Positions 47,995 to 61,139 of a DNA stretch of 64,000 nucleotides are shown here, one piece after another. The position numbers and the translations under genes were made by a program. Numbering within the stretch: position 1 is the stretch's first letter; each line of letters begins with the position of its first letter. Source of the DNA: Daphnia carinata. Taxonomy: Eukaryota > Arthropoda > Branchiopoda > Diplostraca > Daphniidae. The DNA lies in assembly GCF_022539665.2 (NCBI RefSeq), contig NC_081337.1, positions 4,936,679 through 5,000,678 of the forward strand, given 5' to 3'. The notes beneath the pieces are model-generated. The model had not been told where the DNA came from. It ran no database searches and saw only the letters and a program-made list of their open reading frames with translations.

Positions 47995-48905
47995 ACATAA
48001 GAATACTTGGCGATCAGCCCAACGGTACACGTCATTGTCCAATGATCCTTTGTGTTGCTATTACCCCTTCTAAAAAAACACAAACAAAACAAAAAAAACA
48101 CGTCTTACCATGAATTTCTTAGGTTGGTACCTTACATTCCTTCGTCATTTTTCTGGAAACTCTAACGATGAAATAACATTGTAAAAAAAAATTAAACAAA
48201 TGATGTTTTGGCAATACTTATCCATTTCATCGTCCATTATTCAACCCTCCTAGTGGGCTTCCATCTCGGGACTAGATGATCATCTTCAATGTGCAACATC
48301 TCCCCTCTTTTGCTTTCTAGATACATAAGATAGAAACAGCAAACACAGCATTAAATACTTGAAATTTTAAGGTCAATACCGTAAAATGCTTGGTAATAAC
48401 CCTTATTTCCCAATCACCCTCCTCGGTAGTATCGCAAGATCACCGACATACATTTAAAAAACAATGACAGCCCAACAATGCAAAATTTTAGAATTAATAC
48501 CCAAGACCAATGTCCATTTTTGGTAACTCCAGATACAATCCTCAATTTCCAACAATCTTCCTCAATGGTGCTATTACCTCTTCTGTATACAAAAAAAAAA
48601 AAAGAAAAAAATTCGATTAAAATATGCATAAACCTAAAATTATTAAATTGCATTAAATCTTAAAAGGTTGATACCTTGCAAACCTTAGCAATAATCCTGG
48701 TGTAGATTTTAGCAATAAATCTGATGTCACAGCAACGATCCTAGTCACTCACCCGTCTTCAGTGGTATAGTCTCCCTCAATATATAAAAAAAAAAAACGT
48801 GTTCACAAAAATTGTTAAGGTAAATACCTTACCTTGCAAATTCTTGGCGCTGTTCTAGTTGTTTCGTTGGCGATCTGCGACGTCCAACATATTCACCCCG
48901 CTCCT
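47995..48905 (-). repeat. Array of degenerate exon-like units, right arm (inverted)
   Basis: Reading the minus strand, units resemble those at 40.19-41.42 kb: N-S-T-I-E-E-D-C-W-K-L-R-I-V (about 48590-48520), T-I-P-L-K-type and T-T-E-D/E-E-G-type pieces near 48780 and 48430, and N-S-N-T-K-D-H-W-T-M-T near 48070-48010. They confirm that the array is part of both arms. Confidence 0.65.
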
Positions 48906-49589
48906 GAATGAGCGAACAAAACAGAAAAAAATACGCTTAAATAATTTGAATTAACATGCAATAATTACAATCAAATTTAATTACAAGTTCCTGAAAACAA
49001 AAAATAGATTCGTTATGTATCAATAGGGAGGATGTTGGGATTTGTGGAGCATTGGCAAGATGTGTGAACAGGTAATAACATGGAATTGCTTGGAAATGTT
49101 TCGCGAACGAACACTACAGGTAAATGAAGGAAAATGGCCGAGGTAGTGCTGTGCAACCAGAACGAGTGAGATGCAATACACCTTACTTAAAGTAGCGCTA
49201 GTCTTAACTTAATCTTACATTGACTTATCCTTACCATAATCTAGGTATATCTATTGCATCTAAACTTATCGTACTACCCAACTTAACACAATTCATCAAC
49301 TGAACAAAACCAGTGCAGAGACTAAACCAGATACTGATGCGTTGTTAGTGCGTAATTAATGAATCGACTAGATACGAAACCAAAACAGATTGGGGACGAG
49401 AACCAAGTGCACGTGCGAAAGTTCTGTGAATCACTACACCGGGATTGCAGGCAAGAAATCTACACTTGTTCATGGCGTGGTGGTAAACGAAGTACTGAGC
49501 CACTTCCTTTTTATTTGTCTTCCTTTTCTTCTTTTTGTGAATTGCCCGAGGTTATTCAACTGTTTTAGGCCCTTGGAAACACATTAGGT

Positions 49590-49728
49590 CAATCGAGGGG
49601 GAATGGCCACAACCTCTTGCTTACCTGGAAATAAAAATATGTCCTTTGACCTGTCGACCTTCAGAATTAGGTTCCTCCACCCTACATTTTTCTTTCGGGA
49701 AGGCAATAACGTGGCACGTGTCTGCGAG
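49590..49728. other. Spacer right of the palindrome
   Basis: No gene seen. It contains a CACGTG E-box at 49715-49720 just upstream of a TATA-like string. Confidence 0.4.
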
Positions 49729-49823
49729 TATTTAAGGCGGTAGCCAACGCTGAAACTTCACATTCGGACAAGGATCGTCCTATGTAACTGAGCTGCTACA
49801 ACTACATCATGGTCGGACATCAG
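49729..49823 (+). promoter_or_regulatory. Possible orphan promoter and first coding exon
   Basis: TATTTAAG at 49729-49736 is followed 73 bases later by ATG GTC GGA CAT CAG and a donor-like GTATAT (exon end 49823). The arrangement, with an E-box CACGTG just upstream, looks like a gene start, but no following exon was found before repeat-derived sequence begins near 50.1 kb. Confidence 0.3.
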
Positions 49824-50089
49824 GTATATTAATTTCTCTTGAACTTCTTTGTTGTTATAAATAGTTGAAGTATTTTCATTGTATGTTCGTTACCTTGAGT
49901 AGAAAACGTGATTCGTAAATTGTGTCATTATACATTATTAGCATAATTTCTTTACACTTATACCGGTAGTGTCTGCGTTCTAAGTTCCACGTAAGTGTAA
50001 CAGAAGGTACTTCACGTTCTATGGGAGAGCTGATAACATGAAAGAAAATTAATAGTTGAATTTAAATGAATTGTTAATAATTCAATACT

Positions 50090-51477
50090 TGTTCATGGTA
50101 TGAGATGAAAATAATGGCAAAGAATAATGCAATAGTGGAATGTGGAAGAATGATATTTCCACACATTTATAATCCTTCTTAATGGCCATCTGCCATGTAG
50201 ACGAGAAAATGAGGGCAAAGCACCACAATGTCTTGCTCACAACTTGTAATGTTCTGTAAATTCTAGAAGAAAAAATACAAAACCTTTGCATGAAAAGAAT
50301 GACTTTTTATAATTTCTTCATCACATACCATTCATTTTGTAATTTGAAAGGAGTTTCAGATATTAAATATCCTCAAATTAAAGTTTCTGATGGTGATGAA
50401 TGTTATCAATATTTTCTTGGCGAAACATTCATTCAAATATTACTGTACCATGGCTGCCTCAAATGTCCAATAGATAAATGTTTAACAAAACATACAATTA
50501 CCTAGAAATAAGTATCTTTGTCCACGACCAGGCAGATGTTCTGTCACTACAATTCCATTGAAAGACTCCCAATGAGCAATCAAATGTGTTTGTAACTCTG
50601 GTGACCAACAATACAAACAATAAATCTAGATAAATAAAATAAATATAAGTTATACAGAAAAATAATTAAAATATAATTACCCAAAAATAATTTTCAGATA
50701 AAACTAGACAATAACTGTTTTCACAAACAGGATAGTGTCCAATCAGTTAACAACATTGCAATATTTCCTGCTAAATACTTATTAAAAGTGCAATATTTCC
50801 TGTCAACTTCAAGATTTATAATAATAACAATGGAAAGGTCTCCACCTACATTTCGATCAAATCCTGTTGGAAGATTGGGCATCTATAATAACATGAAGAA
50901 AACTATAAATCTTGATGTTAATTGTTTCTAGTTAGGAATTTAAAACAGACCTGTGTTTCCGAAATAATGTTATGCTAAGCCAAATTATTCTGAGCACTGA
51001 AAAACAATGATAGATGAAAAACTCCTGCAAAAATGTGTTTGTAATTCTGGTCAGCCTGTAATAAAAGATAACAATTTAATTATAATAATACAATTAATTA
51101 TAGAATTGAATATATATAATATAAATAAAACTAGACATAGCTAGCCAAATGTCCTACCATTACAATTCCAATATTTCATATTCCAGCTACATTAAGCGGG
51201 TCAAAAGACAATTTATAATAAAAATGGAAAGGTATTGTATAAAAGAATGACTCTCCTGCTCTGCAACCACCATTCTCTACACATCCGTAGAACTATCTAA
51301 AAACAAAAAAAAATATCTCTTGAAAATGACATGGGGAAGTTTTAATATAACACAGAACAAAACAGTTACCTATATAGTTTCTTCACAGTCAACGCTTACT
51401 CCAAAAATTGTCTCCACCTCTATATTACGATCAGATCATGTTGAAAGACTGGACATCTATAATGACATGGAGGGAAA
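50090..51477. repeat. Diverged copies of the interspersed repeat family
   Basis: 50.13-50.48 kb matches 52.01-52.38 kb in the same orientation (for example ...CACACATTTATAATCCTTC and the ACCATTCATTTTGTAATTTG string). 50.5-51.47 kb is AT-rich with no gene seen. Confidence 0.5.
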
Positions 51478-52749
51478 AAAAACATTGACTATTGAACGGA
51501 AAATTATGTAAGTTAGATACAAATGCTTTGTGTTTACTTACCAGTCCCTTTCTACAAAGATGAATTTAGGCTTTGAAAGGTTATTTCAAACTGCTACTTA
51601 AGGAAAACCATCCAACTCTTGATCACCAAATAAATCCAAGTTTCCCTGTGCCCTAGAAAATTTCTCGTGTTTAATTGGAATGAAAATGCAATTCTATATA
51701 AATCTCCTACCACATTGGAAATGACTTTTTTCCATCAAGTTGGTGCCAACGTCAGTTCTTTAAATATAGCATATCAAACAAAACCTGGAAACACAGCAGA
51801 ACTTTTCAATAAGCTATTAATGACGTTTTCTGCCCTACTTGTTTCTGTCATGGACTGTGGGGTCCATCATTACATCAGCAACAATCTTTTCTCAGTGCTC
51901 AGAACCTGCAAATGTTGTGGGTGAAAATGTTTTTATTAAAAATAATTTTAAAAATAGTCGAAACACAAAGCATTCCTGAACGATTTTCCTAACTAAGTAA
52001 ACCGCTGAAATAAGAATGATATTACCACACATTTATAGTCCTTCATAATGGCCATCTGGCATGGAGATGAGAGAATGATGGCAAAGACACCACAATGTCT
52101 TGTTCACAACTTGTGATATTCCCTAAAATTTAGCAAGAAACAAACAATGACTCAGCATGAAAAGAATTACTTCTTAATAATGTACCATTCATTTTGTAAT
52201 TTGAAAAGGAGTTTCAAATATCATAGGTTTTCTCAAATTAAAGTTTCTGGTGGAACAATGTTTTTGTTAGAATTAGAATCAATGACTTTGGTTAACAATG
52301 TTTTCTTGACGAAACATTCACTCAAGTATTACTTTACCAATTCTGACTGATGTATCCAATATTTAGCCCGTAAGATGCACACCACATGTTTCACACACGA
52401 CAATGAACTAGCAAATGGCGATTGATGGCTGTTTACAAAACTCAACCAACGTTGCAACACATTTCAAAATGTACGGCGAATTCAATTTAAGACACAACTT
52501 TTTAGTTTTCTTCCGCGCAGGAAGATACTATGCAAAAACCAAATTAAAACAAGGAGATGGCTGGTTGTCTTTCGGGTTTACAGTGGTAAGTTTTGTATTG
52601 TTGGGTTACATAGGGAATGTTGCTGTAGTCATAACAAACAATCAAAGTTGTTTGACAGATTGGATGGGAAAATGGAAAAGATGTGTCCCTAGCTTACCCC
52701 ACCAACCAGTAGTGTCACGTCACTGCAAATACAGAGAAGAAAATTCAAA

Positions 52750-55700
52750 AGTTATTTAAAATTGAATACACATTTTACCATCGGAATGATATTGCACCAC
52801 ATAGCTCTAGGAGATATTTGTTCTACGAAAAAATTTTCCCACTGTAGAGTAGATCTTGACTTAAACGTAACGCGAATGCCATCACCTAAAATTACAAAAC
52901 TTAGATTACATGCCAGCATAACAAAAATGCTGTAAGCTTACATGTGGTAAACATTGAATTTATACTGACAGACGACCCACCAAACAGTATAGTCATCTAT
53001 TGGTAAGAAATCAAGTTTGACTTCACTCAAAAGCTCTCGGTATTCAAGAAGTTAGGCTTAAAAATAAACCCGACAAAATAAGATCGACAAAATAATTCCG
53101 GCTTTTCTCAACCTAATGTAGACGCACCAGCACGATGAACAATGAATTTATACTGACAGACGACCCATCAAACAGTATAGCCATCTAGTGGTAAGGTATC
53201 CAGTTATATTTCACTCAACGGCTCCCGATGTTCAAGAAGTTAGGGCTTGAAAATAAGCCCGACAAAATAAATAAGCCCGACACCGTGGGGAATGTATTGC
53301 TTCTTCTTATGTAAAACACTGAACAAGTGTGAATAATGAAAATAACATTGAATAACTTTGATGTGTCATGCTAGCGCTGTAGCGTACTGGCGCGCCAGTA
53401 GTTTTTAAATTCGGTGTATTTCCAAAACGGTTGATGTTATGAAAAAAATAGCAATTTTCTCGGAATCAGCATTCGATTATGAGTATATTCTGTCATTTTC
53501 AAGCAATTCCAACGATGGTCAATTTTTGACGGTTTTGGAGACAATTTTCCCACGGTCATTTTCTTCGTTTTTCTCTATTTTGTTAAGTCCAATATCAAAA
53601 CAAAGCCGATACTCGTGATCAGCGTTAAATTTCGCATCGGAATAATGTATTTTAAACTAAATTAAGCAAGGTTTACGAAAATTGATATCTTTTACGCGTG
53701 AACCTTATGGCATTTGAAGTATTAAATACTGAAACCCAATGTAGAAAACTGAATATCGTAGCACTAGGTGGCTATAGTGTTTGGGGGACCGTCAGCGGAA
53801 GAAATTCATGATACAAAGTTGTTACTCATATTTTATTCGACGTTTAATACTGTTAAATACTATTATTGGTGCTAACATACAATTTAACGTACAAATGTTG
53901 GGGATATGTTTTAGAGCATTTTCCGCTACGCATGCATGTTTCTTAACCGAGTCTAAAATAGTTCAACTGAATGTTGTACCAATAGATGGCGATACTGTTT
54001 GCGGCCACTTTCTGATAAAAATTCTTGAATTTTTATTGTTAATTTTTCGCGTAATTAAAATATAACGATATCATTCCAATAGTATATTTATCTTTTGGCT
54101 ATCATTTTAATTCTAAATAAAATGGTAGTCAGTTTATTGACATGCATTCTTTAAGGTGTTAATACTAAACGAAAATCTGCTGGGTTACAAGGGCAATAAT
54201 AGCAAATACTGCGTTGATTGAACCTAGGGTAATAAGAAGATTTAGCTATATATATTTATGTGTTAAATAAGTTAACTACCAACTTTTCATATAAATTAAT
54301 GAAAAACAGGTAACCTCAATATGTTTAACTTACCAACATTTGATTAGTTTACAACACAACTTACATCTATGCTGCTATTACTATAATTTAATTATACTTT
54401 TACCTACACATATTGTATGGTTTTTTAATTATACTTTTACCTGCACATATTGTATGGTTTTTTTGATTAAATTTCGCGATACTTACACACATTTACCTAT
54501 TGCACACAACAAACATGTGGTAGATTCCTCCTTCCCCAACTCACCTTTAGCCTACAAAAGTCAGGAACTTTACTAAGTTGACTCAACTTCCTATTCGAAA
54601 CTTACCCCCATGCAAGTTAGGATTGATTAGCACAACCTACCCCAATCTATCTAACAAATTAATTTCAAATTTACATCATACTACCCTCCACCACCCCCTC
54701 AACACTCATCTCTATGTAATTTTTACTAGAACTTAAATGCTAATAACTCCACACATTTACAAATAAAAGCAAATATGAAAACAGATATGAAGTAACATAA
54801 AACAAAATCACTGAGAAACGTGCTCAACCATCTTGTTGCGGGAACACAATCCGGAATTGGAAGCGTAAGAGGTAACCCATTGACCTGCAAATGTATTATC
54901 CCACGTCACTGTTTCAGGAATCAGGCCCTGAAATGGAAATGATGCTTAATTCAACTTACTTGATCATCATTGACATTTATCGAAATGTTTACCTGTTAAC
55001 TCCTCCATACTTTTTAAAAAGTCATGTCGAATTTTATTGCCTATTTAGAACAAGTCAAGAAGAACATTATTGGAATTTTTGTTTCGATGAATTTCAAATT
55101 GTTACCCTTTGGATAAGTGGTTCAAATCATCTATGTAAACTAGTTGTTAGAGATTTCATGGCATACAGGTTAGGTGACCTGGACTTGCTACACTGTTCAT
55201 ATCCGTAGGCCTACTGAGGAAACTGTAGCATTCTGCATTTCTTTTCCTATAATAATTTCTTAATGTTAGTTAAAATTTTCTGTACAATTGAAAGATTTCT
55301 GAAGCTGGCAAAATAAAGTTTATACAATCTGACCGTTGTATGAGATCAAATACTCAAGGTGAGTGGCTAACAGCCAGTTGAACAGCTCACCAGTTTCCGC
55401 TGATTGGCAGTAACAATCATCACACTTTCTTTGCAAAAAAAAAAAAAACTTTATTAATCGTCAACCAAGTAGTTAAAATTAATCATTTTTCCTGTTGACA
55501 TTAAACCACTTCTCATGTGTTTCCAACAGAAGATAGTGGCATAAAAAATTATGGGGAAAACAATCTTGTCATGGAAGATTTCTTTCCTCGACTGGCAAAC
55601 GGTCAAGTACCTGTGATATTTGTGATTTTTGTTAGTTTTAATATATGTGCCATATGTTATGATGCTCGCCACTTGCAAGCTCTGCATAAGCAAATGGACC

Positions 55701-57559
55701 TGTATTGAGAAATTTCTTGTTCCTTCAAAGTGGTCCAACTTTGAAGGAACAAGAAATTTCTCAATACATCCTTGTTTATGAAGAAAACATCTAATCAAAC
55801 TAAACCAAAGCAAAGAGTTGTTAATAATTAATAGCGAAGCAATTGGGGAAAAGCACCCATAAAAAAAAAAATGAATCACCCCTAAACAAGAGGCAGTGCA
55901 TCAGAAATTTAAGAGTAATGTGAAAATAACAAAATATGAATTAGTTACAATATGAGTGCAAATCCTCTGATGTTTGGTCCAACTTCTCTCTGGCAGAATG
56001 CATCACAATAGAGTTTGGCATAGAACGACTCCACCTTTTCGGTTTCTTCGTTGATCTGGCAACAAACGCAAACGTATTAATGATCGGGAATGTCTTCGAG
56101 TTATTTGTCATTCTACTCACGTCTTCCCTCATTCTTCAGTAACAGTTTATTACACGTGTCCGAAACAGGGCGAGGTCGGTCCGAATAGCAAGGAGATAGA
56201 AAAGTGATTGTCGGTCTGGTTATCCCTTTAATAGATTTAAAAAAAAATAGAATTACAAACAAGATATATTTCTTTACACTGGTACTTGACAACTTCTTGG
56301 CGGCCATCTCATTTCATTGGCGATGATGCTTCACGCGTGAAGTTCCTCTCGTCGTAGTAACAATTGCCCGTCTGAAATGCATATCGAGAAAATGAAATTT
56401 TAAAAAAATTAATAACGAACAATTACAAATTAAATTTACCGCTAAAAACAAAAATCAATGACAACAATCCCTACATCAGGACACCATCGCCTACATCAAA
56501 ATGAAATGTGAATCACACTGAAACAAATGAAATGTAAATTGAAAAAGAATACCTTGGTCCTACCGCCGATTGGCTTTTGATGTCCCGTCTGTGTCAATCT
56601 GTTTATCCGAATGAAATTCATAATAATCGTGTCGACTGTCGCAATTGTTTTCCAATTAATAGACCCAAGTGATTTTATCTCTTCGTACATTTTTAGCCGT
56701 GCCTATTTTACTCGATTTGTAATTTAAAAAAAAAATCGATGGAACAGAAAATGAGTCAAAGAGAATAATAGTTTCCATACGAAGAGACACGTTCGTCGAA
56801 AATCCGCTCTTCGCTCGTTACATCTCTTTTGTATAGGACAATTTGTCTTTTATTGGAATGGTTGCTCACTCAACTGAGATTATTGCGGATGTGCTGGAAC
56901 GTCGATAGAGCCACTTTCAACCCAGATGATTCGTTTCGCCTCTCACGAATGACGACAGCGAAGAATGAAAAGGAGGAAAGAATAGCAATTAGACGGTTGT
57001 CACGCAGGCAACGTAGATCGCGCAGATGCTGCAACTTGTTCTTAAAGATTGCAACTGAAAAAAAAAAAACCAAAACACAAATGAAAAACAAAGAAACTTT
57101 TATGTTGAATCATTACGAGATTGCATCTAAGTTTCGGCACTCTTTATAATACGGAAAGGGAATAAAAAAGAAATACCATCGGATATCCTGTTGAATGTCA
57201 ATTTCGTCAGTGTAATGGATGAGGCTCTTGCCTCTTCTTTGAAATGCCCGATTCTCTATCGCGCTATTTGTTTAGCCATCACGGTGCACTCAAGATCCGA
57301 TCCCTGAAAATACAAAAAAAACGTTGAATTAATGATCGTTGCCCCCCCCCGGCATTTGAAAGCTTTTTCAGAAAATTGAATCCATCGATCTCGCTTTGAT
57401 TATTCCATACCGCTCAGCATTCGCTAATGCAATCCATTGAGCTGAACTGTAATTTCATCAATTTTGATTGTATTCTTAACATAACAGTGGCCGTTCCTGC
57501 ACTACATTTCCCATCGTAATGTACAGGCATGCGCGCAGCCGTCCCTCTCAACTAACGCG
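52750..57559. other. Upstream region of Ddc copy 2, no confident gene
   Basis: The second copy of the repeat-rich stretch at 31.0-35.8 kb: the AAGCCCGAC motifs (53.06-53.29 kb), the 16-bp palindrome (53385-53400), and exon-like remnants at 54808-54927 (minus) and 55945-56055 (minus). Nothing else could be supported. Confidence 0.45.
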
Positions 57560-57597
57560 TATAAAAGCCCACACTCCTCGTTACTGTTCTTCTCAGT
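57560..57597 (+). promoter_or_regulatory. Core promoter of Ddc copy 2
   Basis: TATAAAAG at 57560-57567 and TCAGT at 57593-57597, identical in spacing to copy 1. Confidence 0.7.
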
Positions 57598-57676
57598 TCT
57601 TTTTCTTGGACGACAAGCAACGCGCGCTTCTGTTTGATTTGCATTCTAAATAAGTAGTGTTTTTGTTCATTCAAAG

Positions 57677-60092
57677 ATGAACGCGCAACAATTTCGAGCT
57701 GCCGCCCACGAAATGATCGACTTTATCATCGACTATCTGGAAAACATACGTAGCAGGTTTGTAACATTTTCCAGCTAGTCTGGCGCGTTGATATACGCAT
57801 TTTTCGTTCAAAGTAGAAGAATTCTGATCCTCTTTCGTGAGCTCCACATTTCCCAAGGGAAGCTGTTGCGAGTGTTATCAACTCGAGCCGCAAACCGAGG
57901 GAAATGTCAGCTTCTCCCCCATCCCTTTCATCATCTTCTTTGGCCTTTTGCGTAAAGTAATAAGACTGTCTGATTCATCGTCCAATTAAGTTGGGATCTC
58001 GTCTTGACTGAATTATTACCAAGCTTATCGTGCAACTAATGAAGTGGAGAAAATAATATTACATTGGGTTTTTCCTCCTCGTCGTATGGCTTATTTCGTT
58101 GATGAAAAATGTAGGCGTGTTCTACCAACAGTTCAGCCTGGTTACATACGGGAAATGATTCCTGAAGCTGCTCCGGAACGCGGGGAGCCGTGGCAGGCCA
58201 TTTTCCAGGACATTGAACGCATCATTATGCCTGGAGTAATTATATTTAAAAATTCATCTGTTTAATCAAAATTGAATTTACACACGTTTCAATGCAAAAT
58301 GCAGATATTAAAAGCAAAAAACCTTACTTGCCTTTAGGTTACGCATTGGCATTCTCCTCATTTTCACGCTTATTTCCCGACGGGAAACTCTTGGCCGGCT
58401 ATTCTGGCTGACATGTTGAGCGACGCTATCGGCTGCATTGGTTTTTCATGGGTAATTATGACCATTTGCAAATCTGTTATTTAATGTTATCGACGGTTAT
58501 AATATATAAAGATTGCGAGTCCTGCTTGCACTGACCTGGAAGTAGTCATGATGGATTGGCTGGGACAATTATTAGGTTTACCCTCTCAGTTCCTTGCTTG
58601 TTCCGGGGGTACAGGAGGTGGGGTAATTCAGGTATGCAATTCACTTTTTCTAGCCAAATGCCATTTCACCTCATTATAAATGTAGGGAACAGCAAGTGAA
58701 GCTACACTTGTAGCTCTCTTGGCGGCCAAATCCAAAGCCATTAAACGTTTGAAGTTAATGGACTCAAACATCGATGAAAGCCAAATCGTTGGTAATCTGT
58801 TGGCCTATTCGTCAGGTAAGTCTTTCAATGCAACAAATTATTTAAAGAAGGTATACTTAGCATGTAACTTTCATTAACATATTCCAGACCAGTCTCATTC
58901 GTCGGTAGAAAGGGCTGGTATTCTGGCCGGCGTTCGTGTTCGTCTTCTTCAGACTGACGAATTTTTCAGTCTGCGGGGAGAAACTCTCAAATTGGCCATG
59001 GAAGAAGACAGAGCCAAAGGATTCATCCCTTTTTTCGTAAAATACAAGCAGCCTGATTAGCATCATCAAGCCAATAAATAGTTATGCAATATTTAGGTTA
59101 CCGCAACTTTGGGTACCACTCCTTCCTGCGCTTTCGATGACCTTTCCGAGATTGGATCCGTTTGCCAAGAGTTCCAGAACATTTGGCTCCACGTTGACGC
59201 CGCATACGCTGGTAACATTGTGACAACTTCCTAGCACATAGAAAAGAAATAATCATACAAGAACTGATTCAAAATAGGCTCAGCATTCATTTGTGACGAA
59301 TATCGTCATTATTTAAACGGCCTTGAAATGGCTGACTCTTTCAACTTTAATCCACACAAATGGCTATTAATCAATTTCGACTGTTCCGCCATGTGGTAAG
59401 GAGAAGTTAAAAAAATAATAATAAAACTTTAATACATTTTTTGTTGACAGGTTGAAAAATGCCAATGACGTGGTGGATGCTTTCAACGTGGACCCTTTGT
59501 ACCTGAAACATGATCGACAGGGACAAGCCCCAGATTACAGGGTAGTCATTACATGCACTTTACTAAAGATGACAACAAACTTTACACTTACACGGTATCG
59601 AACAGCATTGGCAGATCCCCCTTGGCAGACGATTCCGTTCATTGAAGCTCTGGTTCGTCATGCGCTCTTACGGGGCAGAGGGCCTGCGGGGTCACATCCG
59701 CCAGCAGATTCAGCTGGCTAATGAATTCCACCAACTCGTTGCTAAAGATGACCGTTTCGAAATTCCTGTACCACCTGCCATGGGCCTTGTTTGCTTCCGT
59801 ATGAAGGTATTATAACTCCTCCCCCTTTTTTTTTTTAACGAATGAACCTTATGAAAAATTATATCATAAAAATGTTGAATTTAAAAAGGGAGAAAACAGT
59901 CGGAACGAGGCACTACTGAAAAGAATTAACGACTCTGGACGCATACACATGGTACCGGCCAAACTTCGTGGACAATTTGTTCTCCGCTTAGCTGTCTGCT
60001 CTCGTTACACTGAATCACGCGATATCGTTTATGCTTGGCAAGAGGTCAGCAGTCAAGCCGACAATCTCATGGGCCAGCCAGAATTGCTGTAA
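57677..60092 (+). CDS. Ddc: Aromatic-L-amino-acid decarboxylase (dopa decarboxylase), copy 2
   Basis: Exons: 57677-57756, 58115-58235, 58338-58451, 58512-58631, 58686-58815, 58888-59036, 59097-59211, 59278-59395, 59451-59541, 59606-59806 and 59889-60092, giving 480 codons. All splice sites and active-site residues described for copy 1 (H192, D272, K304, Y333) are present. By eye the protein differs from copy 1 only at residue 368 (Y here, S in copy 1); the first codon of exon 3 differs silently (GTT/GTC). Tyrosine in this position, followed by glycine, is also what insect Ddc has, so this copy appears to keep the ancestral state. Expected function and location are as for copy 1. Whether the two are real paralogues or two haplotypes placed in tandem cannot be settled from the sequence. 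Confidence 0.93.
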
Positions 60093-60259
60093 CATTCATG
60101 ACCATTTTTAAATGTTATTTGATGTTTTTTTTTCCTGTTTTGCTTATAATATATGTATACAGCAACCTTCAAAAACAAAATTAAATTAAGTTTTGGACGC
60201 CATTTAAACTGCTTTCGAACTGTTCATTAGAAGAAAATTTAGGTCGAATTGAAAATATT

Positions 60260-60265
60260 AATAAA
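60260..60265 (+). terminator. Polyadenylation signal, Ddc copy 2
   Basis: AATAAA about 170 bases after the stop codon, as in copy 1. Confidence 0.5.
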
Positions 60266-61139
60266 ATAAAATGGAAAAGCACAGCAACGCATACATGAAA
60301 CAAGTGATTACCTTCAAGCTGTGAAATCACTGCCAGGAAAATTTTTACAGACGTTCGTCATCAACTTCATACCATTTTTCACCACCAAATATTTCTTTCT
60401 ATCAACCAGCGTTACATGATAATGAACAGTATCTCATCTTTTCAAAATACTTAGGAATTTTCACATCCCTTACAGCTTTGCTATGCTGAGACTTTCCTGG
60501 TATACAATCCATTAACTATTTGCATATTATTGAAGTAATCATAAATGTTTCAAGCAATATACTGGGTTACCACTGAAATACTATGGAGGTCTCCACACTC
60601 GAGGATTCTTCGTTGACGATGCCCGCATTATGTTAGGTGTGCAAATCTTAGCGAACTATAAAACAGTTTCTTCCCTACTAGTTTTACGATCTTCCTAACC
60701 ATAACGTAAAAGCCAATCCTCTGGAAATTTTCTCTGTAGCACACTTTTATAACTCACCAAATAGGTGGTATTCTCCAGTGACATTTCTTAACACTTATAT
60801 TCCTTGAGAAGAAAGTTGAAAAATTACATTTACATTCAGAAATATTGCAAAACATTTACAAATTGCCAGACTAGACTTGATCCTTCCATCTCGTAGAAAA
60901 TGAGGAAGCAGACAGAATATTTCCACTGTTGCTACTTCTTGGATCTTTGCAGACGGTACGGATCTGCAATTACAACGGATAATTATAATTTCATCAAGAT
61001 GCACAAAAAAACTAGGCGATTTCACTACTGTTCAAAATAAAAACATAACAATAGATCATAATGGAAAATTTTAATTGCAATGAATTGCAAACCATCCAAA
61101 TCTGTAAACACTATGACGGAACAGTTTCATATTAAAATT

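Larger units (their letters stand above)
39747..49566. repeat. Large palindromic element (about 9.8 kb) with repeat-bearing arms
   Basis: Inverted matches share a centre near 44.7-45.0 kb: 39747-39850 with 49430-49566 (...AACCTCGGGCA), 39.98-40.08 with 49.20-49.29, the exon-like arrays 40.19-41.42 with 48.00-48.90, 41.49-41.72 with 47.59-47.82, and the inner zone 43.66-44.53 with 45.39-46.33. By eye the arms agree at roughly three bases in four. Segments 41.85-43.6 and 46.34-47.45 kb are not visibly inverted copies. The left boundary falls in the gap. Long terminal inverted repeats with internal repeats are typical of fold-back-like DNA transposons, but no transposase was recognised. Confidence 0.75.
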
